Assembly (NCBI GenBank): GCA_011046015.1
Contig: DSBO01000014.1
Span: forward strand, 1-29,038
Source of the DNA: Thioalkalivibrio sp.
GTDB lineage: Bacteria > Pseudomonadota > Gammaproteobacteria > SpSt-1174
Length of the DNA: 29,038 bases
Direction: 5' to 3'
Shown here in pieces: positions 16,332-24,574 of this stretch. Each line of letters begins with the position of its first letter. Within the stretch, counting starts at the first letter, position 1. The translations under genes were made by a program, and so were the position numbers. The notes under the pieces were generated by a model that made no database searches, was not told the DNA's origin, and saw only the letters and a program-made list of their open reading frames with translations.

Positions 16332-16631
16332 GGTCGAGGGTCTCGTCGCCGCCTGAGCTGTTCCGCTGAAAGCATGCTGTGCACGCGCGCAGCACGCTCC
16401 TGGCATCCGTAGTTAATTCCGTAGCGATCATCCGCGACAACACCCATGCAGCGGGTGCGCTTGCGCGTGCGTGCGTGATCGAAAATCGCGCGGATCCATC
16501 GGCAATTTCGGCGTCGGTCATTCATAAGCATTAGTCGATAAATAACGTTCGAATTATCAATTGGAATCGAAGTATCGGCCCACGCATACTCGGTCCCGTA
16601 TTCGCCGACAGGTAAAAGAAGGAAGACGTCA
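16332..16631 (+). promoter_or_regulatory. gene-free gap with the upstream region of the sbtA operon
   Basis: No gene is seen. A hairpin lies at 16371-16398. From 16520 the sequence turns AT-rich: CATAAG (16523-16528), a dyad TTCGA (16548-16552) / TCGAA (16567-16571), and inside it ATCAATTGGAAT (16556-16567), which is identical to 7238-7249 upstream of cbbL. TTGGAA (16561-16566), 18 bases, CATACT (16585-16590) is a weak sigma-70 candidate that leaves a leader of about 35 bases. AGAAGGA before 16626 serves as ribosome site for sbtA. Confidence 0.5.
16371..16398 (+). terminator. imperfect hairpin after mcdB
   Basis: TGCTGTGC (16375-16382) pairs with GCGCAGCA (16387-16394), one G-T wobble, extended by AGC/GCT beyond one mismatch. 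No T-run follows. It may mark the 3' end of the cso message, but this is weak. Confidence 0.3.
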
Positions 16632-17636
16632 ATGTCCGCCCTTAACAACCTGCTCATTCCCGCGGTGCTGTTCTTCGCGCTGGGTGTGATCACGCGCCTG
16701 ATCAAGTCTGATCTGCGCCTGCCGCCCGATCTGGCGAAGATGCTCTCGATCTACTTGCTGATGGCGATCGGTTTGCACGGTGGCTACGAGCTGGGCAGGG
16801 CGGATCTGGGTGCTGCGTTCAATGCGGTGGCCTGGGCGATTGCACTCGGCTTTACGCTGCCCTTGATGGGGTACGGCCTGCTCATGCTGACCCGTCGAGT
16901 GGATCGCATGAATGCGGCAGCCATCGCCGCACACTACGGCTCCGTGAGCGCAGGTACTTTTCTTACCGCCATTGCATATCTCGATAACGCCGGTATCGCC
17001 TACGAGGCCTACCCGCTGATCATGCTTGCGGTGATGGAGTCCCCTGCCATCGTTGTGGGCCTGTTGCTGGCTTCGTGGTCTCGCCAGCGCCTTGCTGTAC
17101 AGGATGGTGGTGTGGCAAGCATCGATAACGGGCCGGCCAACGGTCAATGGCGCTCGTTGCTGCACGAGGCGATGACGAACGGAAGCGTGGTACTGCTGAT
17201 CGGCTCGATGGCCATCGGTGCGATCTCGGCACCGGCGTCGATGGAAAAGCTGTTCCCGTTCATCGACGAAATATTCATGGGGGTGCTCTGCCTGTTCCTG
17301 TTCGAGATGGGCATGGAGGCGGCGCGCAGGCTGCGTGAGTTTCGCAGGGTGGGTGCAGTGCTCGTGGCCTTCGGCCTGGTGATGCCCCTCGTCGGGGGGG
17401 TGATCGGTATCGCCGTCGGACACTGGGCGCTCGGGCTGGGTATCGGGGGCACGACCCTGGTGGCGGTGCTCGGTGCGAGCGCCTCGTATATCGCCGTCCC
17501 GCCCGCCATGCGCCTGGCCGTACCCGAGGCCAATCCGTCGTTCTACCTGACGTTGGCGCTGGGCATCACTTTTCCGTTCAACGTGGTGATTGGTATTCCG
17601 CTATACCACCACCTCGCGGTACTGGTCATCAACTAG
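16632..17636 (+). CDS. sbtA: SbtA, sodium-dependent bicarbonate transporter
   Basis: 334 residues, inner-membrane permease of the SbtA family (DUF897), known from cyanobacteria as a high-affinity Na+/HCO3- symporter. About ten hydrophobic segments are visible. The two family signatures in each inverted half are clear: HYGSVSAGTF (residues 101-110) and GASASYIAVPPAMR (281-294). The central loop between the halves is short (about 145-180), which explains the modest length. The ATG at 16632 is preceded by AGAAGGAAG. The PII-like regulator sbtB follows 16 bases later, the classic pairing. Placed right after the cso operon, it would supply bicarbonate to the carboxysome. Confidence 0.93.
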   Translation: MSALNNLLIPAVLFFALGVITRLIKSDLRLPPDLAKMLSIYLLMAIGLHGGYELGRADLGAAFNAVAWAIALGFTLPLMGYGLLMLTRRVDRMNAAAIAAHYGSVSAGTFLTAIAYLDNAGIAYEAYPLIMLAVMESPAIVVGLLLASWSRQRLAVQDGGVASIDNGPANGQWRSLLHEAMTNGSVVLLIGSMAIGAISAPASMEKLFPFIDEIFMGVLCLFLFEMGMEAARRLREFRRVGAVLVAFGLVMPLVGGVIGIAVGHWALGLGIGGTTLVAVLGASASYIAVPPAMRLAVPEANPSFYLTLALGITFPFNVVIGIPLYHHLAVLVIN

Positions 17637-17652
17637 TCACGGAGATACAGGC

Positions 17653-17973
17653 TTGCATCGACTCGTTCCGGAAAAACTCGTGACCATCATTTCGACTGAT
17701 GTGCTCGAAGAACGCCTGGTCGCGATTGCGCGCAATCGTGGTGCCAGTGGTTACACGATCCTGCGTGCGCGGGGGGCAGGGTCGTCGGGAGAGCAGTCCG
17801 GCATGCTGGACGCCGATGCCAATATCAAGTTTCACGTCATTCTCCCCACGGATCGCCTGGCTGGCGTGCTCGACGACCTGGAGCGGCTGATGAGTAAACG
17901 TTACCCGCTTACGGTTTTCGTGTCCGATGTCGCGGTACTCGGGTCCGACAAATTCGACAAGCCGATGGGCTAA
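17653..17973 (+). CDS. sbtB: SbtB, PII-like regulator of SbtA
   Basis: 106 residues, a GlnB-fold trimeric signalling protein that in cyanobacteria binds adenine nucleotides including cAMP and controls SbtA. The beginning LVTIISTDVLEERLVAIARN, the GYTILRARGAGSSGEQ segment leading into the T-loop and the final VSDVAVLGSDKF fit the family. I chose the TTG at 17653 because GGAGA (17641-17645) lies 7 bases before it and the length fits; a GTG at 17680 would cut into the first beta strand. The C-terminus ends DKPMG with no cysteine pair, so a redox-sensitive tail as described for some cyanobacterial SbtB is absent. Confidence 0.88.
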   Translation: MHRLVPEKLVTIISTDVLEERLVAIARNRGASGYTILRARGAGSSGEQSGMLDADANIKFHVILPTDRLAGVLDDLERLMSKRYPLTVFVSDVAVLGSDKFDKPMG

Positions 17974-17993
17974 CACAGCAAGGATTCGTCTGT

Positions 17994-20117
17994 ATGCCGC
18001 CCTTCCTGTATACCCTGCTGCCATTCCTGCGCTGGTTCCCGCTGTCGCGCGCCGGAGTGCGTGCCGACCTGGTGGCGGGTGTGACGGTGGCGCTGGTGCT
18101 GGTGCCGCAGAGCATGGCCTATGCCCAGCTGGCCGGCCTGCCGGTTGTCTACGGCCTTTATGCGTCCTTCGTGCCCGTGATCGTCGCCTCACTGTGGGGT
18201 TCGTCGAGCCAACTGCATACCGGCCCCGTGGCAATGCTCTCGCTGATGTCCGCCGCTGCGCTGATTCCCTTCGCGAGTCCGGGCAGTGTGGACTTCATCG
18301 AGCTGTCCATCATGCTGGCACTGATGGTCGGCATCCTGCGGCTGATCCTCGGCGTATTCCGTCTCGGTGCGATCGTCAACCTGCTCTCGAGCCCCGTTAT
18401 TGTCGGTTTTACCAATGCGGCCGCTCTCATCATCGGTCTGTCTCAGCTCAGCAAGGTCATCGGCGTGCCGTTCCCGCGCACGGATAACTACCTCGCCGAC
18501 CTGTGGCGCGTACTCGCGCAGATCCCGGAATTGCACTGGCCCACCCTGGTGTTCGCCATCGGCGCCTGGCTCGTGATTTCCGGTATGCGGCGGGTGATGC
18601 CATCCCTGCCCGGTGTGCTGGTGGCTGTCGTTCTCGCCACGCTTGTCAGCGCCCTGGTGGGTTATGAGAGCAAGACAAGCGTTGCCATTGACCAGCTCGA
18701 TGATCCGCGGACCGTTGGTGCCATCGAGTCCTTCGCGGCGGCACATGTGCGGATTGGCGAGCTGACGGACGAGATCGCCGAGATCAATCGTCGCGCGGAC
18801 GAGTTCGAGGATCGCGGTACGCAGGAAGACTTCGAACAGGCAGCGATGCTCAAGGCGAAGGCGTCTGTTCTCGCCCATGAACTGAAGAAACTGAAGTCGG
18901 AGAACACGGTTCGGCGCGTCGAGCTTCACGCGATGCGCCTGACGCCGATACAGGATCCGGATGGTCGGTTGCGCTACCTGCCGGTCGGTGCGGCCGAGAC
19001 GACCGAGGGCGGTGTCTGGCGCTTCCAAGGCATGGACAATGGTGGCATCGTGCTCGCCGCCGGTGGTACGGTGGTCGGCAACATACCGGAAGGGCTGCCA
19101 AGTTTCGAGGTGCCCACCATCGAGTGGGGGCTCGTTCTCGCCCTGTTGCCTTCAGCCCTGGTCATGGCGCTGATTGGCTTCATGGAGGCGACGTCAATCT
19201 CAAAGGCCATTGCCACCAATACCGGGGAGCGTGTTGATACCAGTAAGGAACTGGTGGGGCAGGGCCTGGCAAACATCGCGGGTAGCTTCTTCGGCTCCTA
19301 TACGGTGAGCGGTTCGTTCTCCCGATCGGCGGTGGCCGCGCGTACCGGTGCCAGGACGGGCCTGTTCGCGATCGTCAGCGCGCTCGCCGTCGTGCTCGTG
19401 CTGCTGTTCTTCACGGCCTATCTTTATCACCTGCCCCAGGCGGTGCTTGCCGTGATCGTAATGATGGCGGTGTTCAGCCTGATCCGTATCTCGCCGCTGA
19501 TCAATGCCTGGCGTGTGGATCGCGTCGGTGCGCTGATCGGGGTCCTCACCTTCCTCGCCACGCTGCTGATGGCGCCATCCATCGCCAATGGGATCCTGCT
19601 CGGCGTGACACTGACCGTGCTTTACCATCTGGTGCGCATCATGAAGCCGCGTACCGAGATCGTCAGCCGTAAGGATGACGGCACCCTTGGCGGCGTGCGC
19701 ACGCACGGGCTCAAGCCCATGAGCGAGAATTTCGTGCCAGTGCGCTTCGACGGCTCGCTGACCTTTATCAATGTGGCCTATTTCGAGGAGATGATCCTCG
19801 AGGCGCACAGCGAATACCCGAAGGCCAAGGCGATACTCGTGATCGGCAGCAGCATCAACGAGATCGATGCTTCCGGAGAGGAGAAGGTTCGTGAGGTGGC
19901 GCAGCGTCTGCGCGAGGTGGGCGTGATCCTGGCCTTTAGCGGGCTCAAGCACCAGGTCATGCAGGTCATGGAACGCAGCGGGCTGGTCGAGGAACTGGGT
20001 CGGGACGCCTTCTTCTCGGACAAGCAGAGCGCCCTGGAGGCGATGATGCGCAAGTATGGCACGGCCCCCGCGGGATCGCCCCCACCCACCGGCCAGTCGG
20101 CCACCAACCTCGGCTGA
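17994..20117 (+). CDS. SulP-family anion (probable bicarbonate) transporter with STAS domain and a large insertion
   Basis: 707 residues, longer than the usual 500-600. The N-terminal SulP signature (RADLVAGVTVALVLVPQSMAYAQLAGLP) and a membrane core are present. Residues about 228-357 form an extra hydrophilic stretch, first a coiled-coil-like part rich in Glu, Lys and Leu (IGELTDEIAEINRRADEFED), then a mixed part, inserted just before the conserved VGNIPEGLPSFEVP. The second membrane half and a C-terminal STAS domain (about 580-690) follow. BicA and other SulP proteins in autotrophs carry bicarbonate; sulfate cannot be excluded by sequence. Its place between sbtB (20 bases upstream) and a CbbR-type gene (8 bases downstream) argues for carbon uptake. 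AAGGA lies 9 bases before the ATG. Confidence 0.87.
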   Translation: MPPFLYTLLPFLRWFPLSRAGVRADLVAGVTVALVLVPQSMAYAQLAGLPVVYGLYASFVPVIVASLWGSSSQLHTGPVAMLSLMSAAALIPFASPGSVDFIELSIMLALMVGILRLILGVFRLGAIVNLLSSPVIVGFTNAAALIIGLSQLSKVIGVPFPRTDNYLADLWRVLAQIPELHWPTLVFAIGAWLVISGMRRVMPSLPGVLVAVVLATLVSALVGYESKTSVAIDQLDDPRTVGAIESFAAAHVRIGELTDEIAEINRRADEFEDRGTQEDFEQAAMLKAKASVLAHELKKLKSENTVRRVELHAMRLTPIQDPDGRLRYLPVGAAETTEGGVWRFQGMDNGGIVLAAGGTVVGNIPEGLPSFEVPTIEWGLVLALLPSALVMALIGFMEATSISKAIATNTGERVDTSKELVGQGLANIAGSFFGSYTVSGSFSRSAVAARTGARTGLFAIVSALAVVLVLLFFTAYLYHLPQAVLAVIVMMAVFSLIRISPLINAWRVDRVGALIGVLTFLATLLMAPSIANGILLGVTLTVLYHLVRIMKPRTEIVSRKDDGTLGGVRTHGLKPMSENFVPVRFDGSLTFINVAYFEEMILEAHSEYPKAKAILVIGSSINEIDASGEEKVREVAQRLREVGVILAFSGLKHQVMQVMERSGLVEELGRDAFFSDKQSALEAMMRKYGTAPAGSPPPTGQSATNLG

Positions 20118-20125
20118 GGTAAGCC

Positions 20126-21247
20126 ATGCCCAAGTGTCTGGACAAGTCCCGGAAGGGGGGATATAACGGCAACACTATGCACTCCCGTTCCGAACAGGGC
20201 TACACACCCGCTGCGGCCATGCCCGAACACCTGATTCGGCACGCCACCCTGCGCCAGCTCCAGGTCTTCGAGGCGATTGTGCGCCTCGGTAGCTTCACCC
20301 GGGCGGCGGAAGAGCTGTTTCTCACCCAGCCCACCGTCTCCATGCAGATCAAGAAGCTGACGGATGCCGTTGGGCTGCCCCTGTTCGAGTACGTGGGCCG
20401 CAACGTGCAGCCCACGGAGGCCGGTCGCGAGCTCTACGATGCCTGCCGACGCATGTTCGAGACGCTGGCGAATCTCGAGATGAAAATGGCCGACCTGCAG
20501 GGACTCAAGCGGGGCCGCCTGCGCCTGGGCGTGATCACCACCGCCAAGTACTTCGCGCCTGAGATTCTCGGCGAGTTCAGCCACTTGTATCCCGGGATCG
20601 AAGTCGCCCTCAAGGTCTCCAACCGCGACAGCATCATCGAGCGCATGATGGCCAATGAGGATGATCTCTACATCATGGGGCAGGCCCCGGCGGGCGAGCT
20701 CGAGGTCGAGGCCTTCTCCTTCGCACCCAATCCCCTGGTGGTGATGGCCCCGCGCGATCACCCGCTGGTGGGCGAAAAGAAGATCTCGCTGGAACGCCTG
20801 GCGCAGGAGCCCTTTATTTTGCGCGAGCCCGGATCGGGCATCCGCGACGCCACGCTCAAGTTCTTCGAACAGCACAAGCTGCGCCCCAGGGTGCGTATGG
20901 AACTCGGCAGCAACGAGGCGATCAAGCATGCCATCGTCGGCGGGCTGGGTGTCTCGGTGCTGTCGTTGCACACCCTCACGCTGGAGGGCACCGAGGGGCC
21001 CGTGGCGATTCTCGATGTGGAGGGCTTCCCGATCCTGCGTCAGTGGTACATCGTGCACCCAAAGGCGAAAGAGCTCTCGCTGGTCGCCCGCACGTTCCTC
21101 GATTTTTCCATCGAGAGCGAACCGAAGATCCGCGAGCGTATGGTTTCGATGTGGCCGGCTCTGGCCAATGTGATACGCGATCAGGGCGAGGCTTCCAAGT
21201 CGGCGGGGAACGGCAGCAACCGAGCGAGGCGGCGAAAGAAGAAATAG
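20126..21247 (+). CDS. cbbR: LysR-type regulator of the CbbR family
   Basis: 373 residues. The winged HTH (LRQLQVFEAIVRLGSFTRAA ... LTQPTVSMQIKKL) starts at about residue 36. A CbbR-like effector domain follows (REPGSGIRDATLKFFEQ, LGSNEAIKHAIVGGLGVSVLS, GFPILRQWYIVHPK), ending in a basic Arg/Lys tail. CbbR proteins activate CO2-fixation genes in response to metabolites. The ATG at 20126 has GAGGT 5 bases before it and lies 8 bases after sulP, so coupling is likely; it gives an N-terminal extension of about 30 unconserved residues. ATGs at 20177 and 20219 are alternatives closer to the family length. Cotranscription with sbtA-sbtB-sulP suggests control of carbon uptake. It is distinct from the regulator at 27019. 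Confidence 0.88.
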   Translation: MPKCLDKSRKGGYNGNTMHSRSEQGYTPAAAMPEHLIRHATLRQLQVFEAIVRLGSFTRAAEELFLTQPTVSMQIKKLTDAVGLPLFEYVGRNVQPTEAGRELYDACRRMFETLANLEMKMADLQGLKRGRLRLGVITTAKYFAPEILGEFSHLYPGIEVALKVSNRDSIIERMMANEDDLYIMGQAPAGELEVEAFSFAPNPLVVMAPRDHPLVGEKKISLERLAQEPFILREPGSGIRDATLKFFEQHKLRPRVRMELGSNEAIKHAIVGGLGVSVLSLHTLTLEGTEGPVAILDVEGFPILRQWYIVHPKAKELSLVARTFLDFSIESEPKIRERMVSMWPALANVIRDQGEASKSAGNGSNRARRRKKK

Positions 21248-21279
21248 GCTAATCGTTCGCTGCGCACGAGGACATGATA

Positions 21280-21311
21280 GAACAAAGGGCCCGGAACCGG
21301 GCCCTTTGTTC
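21280..21311. terminator. bidirectional terminator between the sbt operon and cbbO
   Basis: GAACAAAGGGCCCGG (21280-21294) and CCGGGCCCTTTGTTC (21297-21311) are perfectly complementary, a 15-pair inverted repeat. It lies between two converging genes, 32 bases after the LysR stop and 5 bases after the cbbO stop. The outer A/T part supplies short U-containing ends on both strands. Confidence 0.9.
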
Positions 21312-21316
21312 GTTTG

Positions 21317-23656
21317 CTACGAGGTGAGTGTGGCGAACAGTACCGGCAGTTTCTCCGGTAGTCGGTCGACATGGTCCACGATGGTGTAGTTGTTGGGACC
21401 GAAGATGCGCTTCACGTACTGGTCGGCGTAGGGGTCGAGCGTCAGGCAGTAGGTCATGATGCCCTTGCTGTACAGCTCTTCCACCGCCTTCTTGGCGTCG
21501 TGGCGCAGGTGCTGCGGATCGCGTTCATCGATGTCCGCCGGCTCGCCATCCGTGACCAGCAGCAGCAGCTTCTTGCGTTCCGTCTGCTTCAGCAGGTGAT
21601 GCCCCGCATGGCGCATGGCTGCGCCCATGCGGGTGGACAGGCCGCCCTGCATGCCTGCCAGGCGTGACTTCACCTCGTCCCCCCACGTCTGATTGAAGTC
21701 CTTGAAGCGGTAATACTGCACGTCGTGGCGACCGTCCGAGGCAAAGCCATGGATCGCAAAGGGGTCGCCGATGCCGTTGATGGCCGTGGCCACCAGAGTG
21801 CAGGCCTCGCGGGTGAGCTCGATGACGGTCTTGTCCGGGCCGCCCATTTTCTCGTTGGTGGACTCGGACAGGTCGAGGAGGATGGTGACAGCCAGATCGC
21901 GGTTCTTGATCACATTGCGCATGGTGATGCGTGGATTCGGCTGCTCGCCCATCCGAATGGCGACCATGGCGTCGACGGCCGCGTTGATATCGAGTTCGTC
22001 GCCGTCTTCCATGTTGCGCACGCGCTGCACGCCCTCGGGCGAGAGCAGGTCGATGATCTGTTTGATCCGATAGGCAATCGGCTTGTGCTCGGTGAGGATG
22101 TCCTCGATGATCTGCGGATCGCCCTTGGGCTGGCGGCGCTCGTAGACCGTGGCCCAGTCCGGCCGGTGCAGCTGCACCTGGTAATCCCACTCCTGGTAGT
22201 GGAATGGTTCGGAGACGGGCTCCTTGCCCCACATCTCGTTGTAGCTCTTGGTGTTTTGCAGATCGTCTTCATAGGGGAACATCTCGGTGGCGCAGGTCCA
22301 GATCTCCTGGGCGTCGTCACCGGCCAGTTCGCAGTCGAGCTCGTTGACCATCTCCATGATGCTCACGGTCTTGCGCACCTGGCGCTGGCTGGCAGGCAGG
22401 TATTCCATGCCCTGGCCGGGCGCGAACTCTTCGAATTCCCAGACGAAGCGGTTATCGTCGCGGTACGGGATGCGGATGCGCTCGAGTATGCGCAGGCTCG
22501 GCACCTCGCGGCGCTCAGAGAACAGGTTGAAAAGCTCGATGCCGAGGTGCCAGGAAAACTGGTTGTTGTCCTGCTCCTCCTCGATTCTCTCGTGGAAACT
22601 GGTAACGATGCGGCTGATGTCCGCGTCGTCGATGCTTTCGGTCGGGTCGAGCAGCAGGAGCGCGATGTGCTCGAGGATGGCCAGCGTCGGATGTTCGGGG
22701 GCCTCCTCGTGCTCCATCTTGAGCAGTTCGCGCCACAGCTTTTTCAGGCCGGGGAAGGCCCTGGTCGCCTTGTACTCGATGCGGGCGTCTTCGATGAAGC
22801 CGATGAAGAACATCTGCGCCGGGCTGAGCTGCTCGGCGGAGATGCGCGACGTCGTATAACAGATGTGCGCGGCCATATGCGCCGCAGTGGCGCGGTACAG
22901 CTCCAGGCCAGACACCTCGCCGATGGCATCGACGGCATCGGGCATGTGCACGATGTAGCCATCGATATAAGGGCGGAAATCGGTGTAGTCCGCCCCGGTG
23001 GGACGCAGGAAGAAGTCGCGGCCCCAGAGTGCACGCAGGTAGAAGTTCAGTTTACGCTGGACATTGATGAACAGCGTACCGCGGCGCTCCTTCTGCAATA
23101 CGGCCAGGGAGTCCGCGGATTCCAGGTTGAAGTACGCGGTCAGGCTGTTGTAGTCGCGCCGATAGGCCTGGGCGCCGAAGTTGGCCCAGCGACGCAGGCC
23201 GCTTAGTGTGAGCTTCGACAGCAGGTCGTCCATGTGGTTGAGCATCGGCCGTACACCGCGTGCCGCGGTGGATGACAACTGATGGATCAGTGTCAGGTAG
23301 CTGCGCAGGAGTTCGGCGTCGCCCAGTCGCCGGGCGGCCGTGGGCAGGCTGTTGAACATCAGCGAGATGACTTCGCCCGACGTCATGGAGGAGAGCTTCA
23401 TGGCGGCGGTGATGCAGTCGGCGATGATGTCTTCCCCGCATTCCTTGGCCACCATGGGCATGTTCTGCAGGTAGGAGATCACCAGGTCGCTGCCGCGGCC
23501 GAGACCACACAGGCCCTTGGCACCTTCCAGGTAGGTCTGCAGTCCGGCGGGCGACATGACGTGCGAGGCTTCCGTGAAGGTGCTCTCGAGTACGTCGCGG
23601 ACTTCGGGGGCCGCATCTTTCAGCTGTTCTGCGTAATCTTCAAGTTTGATAGACAT
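21317..23656 (-). CDS. cbbO: CbbO, VWA-domain subunit of the CbbQO Rubisco activase
   Basis: 779 residues, standard length for CbbO. It binds inhibited Rubisco and, with the AAA+ motor CbbQ, removes tight-binding sugar phosphates. The long N-terminal helical region (residues 1-about 580) resembles NorD/CbbO. The C-terminal von Willebrand A domain carries the metal site DLSES (about 593-598) and TDGEP (about 700), as needed for Rubisco binding. The ATG at 23656 has no visible Shine-Dalgarno. A 9-pair hairpin lies in the 74-base gap after cbbQ, so output may be set by read-through or by reinitiation. Its stop is close to the strong bidirectional terminator. Confidence 0.95.
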   Translation of the reverse strand: MSIKLEDYAEQLKDAAPEVRDVLESTFTEASHVMSPAGLQTYLEGAKGLCGLGRGSDLVISYLQNMPMVAKECGEDIIADCITAAMKLSSMTSGEVISLMFNSLPTAARRLGDAELLRSYLTLIHQLSSTAARGVRPMLNHMDDLLSKLTLSGLRRWANFGAQAYRRDYNSLTAYFNLESADSLAVLQKERRGTLFINVQRKLNFYLRALWGRDFFLRPTGADYTDFRPYIDGYIVHMPDAVDAIGEVSGLELYRATAAHMAAHICYTTSRISAEQLSPAQMFFIGFIEDARIEYKATRAFPGLKKLWRELLKMEHEEAPEHPTLAILEHIALLLLDPTESIDDADISRIVTSFHERIEEEQDNNQFSWHLGIELFNLFSERREVPSLRILERIRIPYRDDNRFVWEFEEFAPGQGMEYLPASQRQVRKTVSIMEMVNELDCELAGDDAQEIWTCATEMFPYEDDLQNTKSYNEMWGKEPVSEPFHYQEWDYQVQLHRPDWATVYERRQPKGDPQIIEDILTEHKPIAYRIKQIIDLLSPEGVQRVRNMEDGDELDINAAVDAMVAIRMGEQPNPRITMRNVIKNRDLAVTILLDLSESTNEKMGGPDKTVIELTREACTLVATAINGIGDPFAIHGFASDGRHDVQYYRFKDFNQTWGDEVKSRLAGMQGGLSTRMGAAMRHAGHHLLKQTERKKLLLLVTDGEPADIDERDPQHLRHDAKKAVEELYSKGIMTYCLTLDPYADQYVKRIFGPNNYTIVDHVDRLPEKLPVLFATLTS

Positions 23657-23689
23657 AGTAGTAGCTGCAAGCTGCTGGTTGTAAGGAGT

Positions 23690-23713
23690 GCAGGACGCCA
23701 GGAAGCGTCCTGC
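23690..23713 (-). repeat. hairpin between cbbQ and cbbO
   Basis: GCAGGACGC (23690-23698) is perfectly complementary to GCGTCCTGC (23705-23713) around a 6-base loop. It stands between the cbbQ stop and the cbbO start on the transcribed strand and has no T-run. It could stabilise the upstream message or lower cbbO expression. Confidence 0.5.
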
Positions 23714-23730
23714 CCTGGGTTCCTCACCGA

Positions 23731-24540
23731 TTAGCCGAAGAACGTCTGTACTGCAGCGTTCAGCGTGTCACGCATGTCGGGATCGTCCGTCAGCGGGGTC
23801 ACCATGGTCATGGAGCAGGCGGCAACCGGGGTGATGCCCTGCTTGATCAGGTTCCCTGCGTAGACAAGCAGACGGGTGGAGATGCCTTCGTCCAGACCGT
23901 GGCCCTTCAGGTTGCGGGCGCGATGAGCGATCTGCACCAGCTTGCCGGCGGTATCCTTGTCCACGCCGGATTCCTTGGCGACGATGGCGGTCTCGGTATC
24001 CTCGGCCGGGTAGTCGAAGTCCAGCGCACCGAAACGCTGCTTGGTCGACTGCTTCAGGTCCTTCATCAGGCTCTGGTAGCCCGGATTGTAGGAGATGACC
24101 AGCTGGAAGTCCGGATGCGCCTCGATCAGCTCGCCCTTCTTGTCCAGCGGCAGGGTGCGGCGATGGTCCGTCAGGGGATGGATGACAACAGTGGTGTCCT
24201 GACGCGCTTCCACGACCTCGTCGAGGTAGCAGATGGCGCCCATGCGCGCGGCCGTGGTCAGCGGGCCGTCCTGCCACTTGGTGCCGTCCTTGTCGAGCAG
24301 GAAGCGGCCGACCAGGTCCGAGGCAGTCATGTCTTCGTTACAGGCCACGGTGATGAGCGGCTTGCCGAGTTTCCATGCCATGTATTCCACGAAACGGGAT
24401 TTACCGCAGCCAGTCGGGCCCTTGAGCATCATCGGCATGCGAACATCGTAGGCTGCTTCGTACAGCGCGATTTCGTCACCAACCGATTCGTAGTAGGGCT
24501 CTTTCTGGATCTTGTACTGTGCGATATCAACAGTGGACAT
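23731..24540 (-). CDS. cbbQ: CbbQ, AAA+ (MoxR-type) motor of the Rubisco activase
   Basis: 269 residues, the family length. Walker A is GPTGCGKS (residues 41-48), Walker B lies in AICYLDEVVEA (about 102-112), and sensor residues follow in QLVISYNPGYQ. It forms hexamers that use ATP to remodel Rubisco through CbbO. GAGGTGAAAC before the ATG at 24540 is a good ribosome site. Its placement after cbbL2-cbbS2, and not in the cso operon, suggests it mainly serves the second Rubisco, although in some carboxysomal bacteria CbbQO associates with the carboxysome. Confidence 0.96.
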   Translation of the reverse strand: MSTVDIAQYKIQKEPYYESVGDEIALYEAAYDVRMPMMLKGPTGCGKSRFVEYMAWKLGKPLITVACNEDMTASDLVGRFLLDKDGTKWQDGPLTTAARMGAICYLDEVVEARQDTTVVIHPLTDHRRTLPLDKKGELIEAHPDFQLVISYNPGYQSLMKDLKQSTKQRFGALDFDYPAEDTETAIVAKESGVDKDTAGKLVQIAHRARNLKGHGLDEGISTRLLVYAGNLIKQGITPVAACSMTMVTPLTDDPDMRDTLNAAVQTFFG

Positions 24541-24574
24541 GTTTCACCTCTATGCTTTCAAGACGACGAAGGAT

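Noticed and set aside
21725..23206. Long + strand frame opposite cbbO
   Set aside because: Composition is typical of antisense frames and the cbbO reading has the VWA metal site and full family length.
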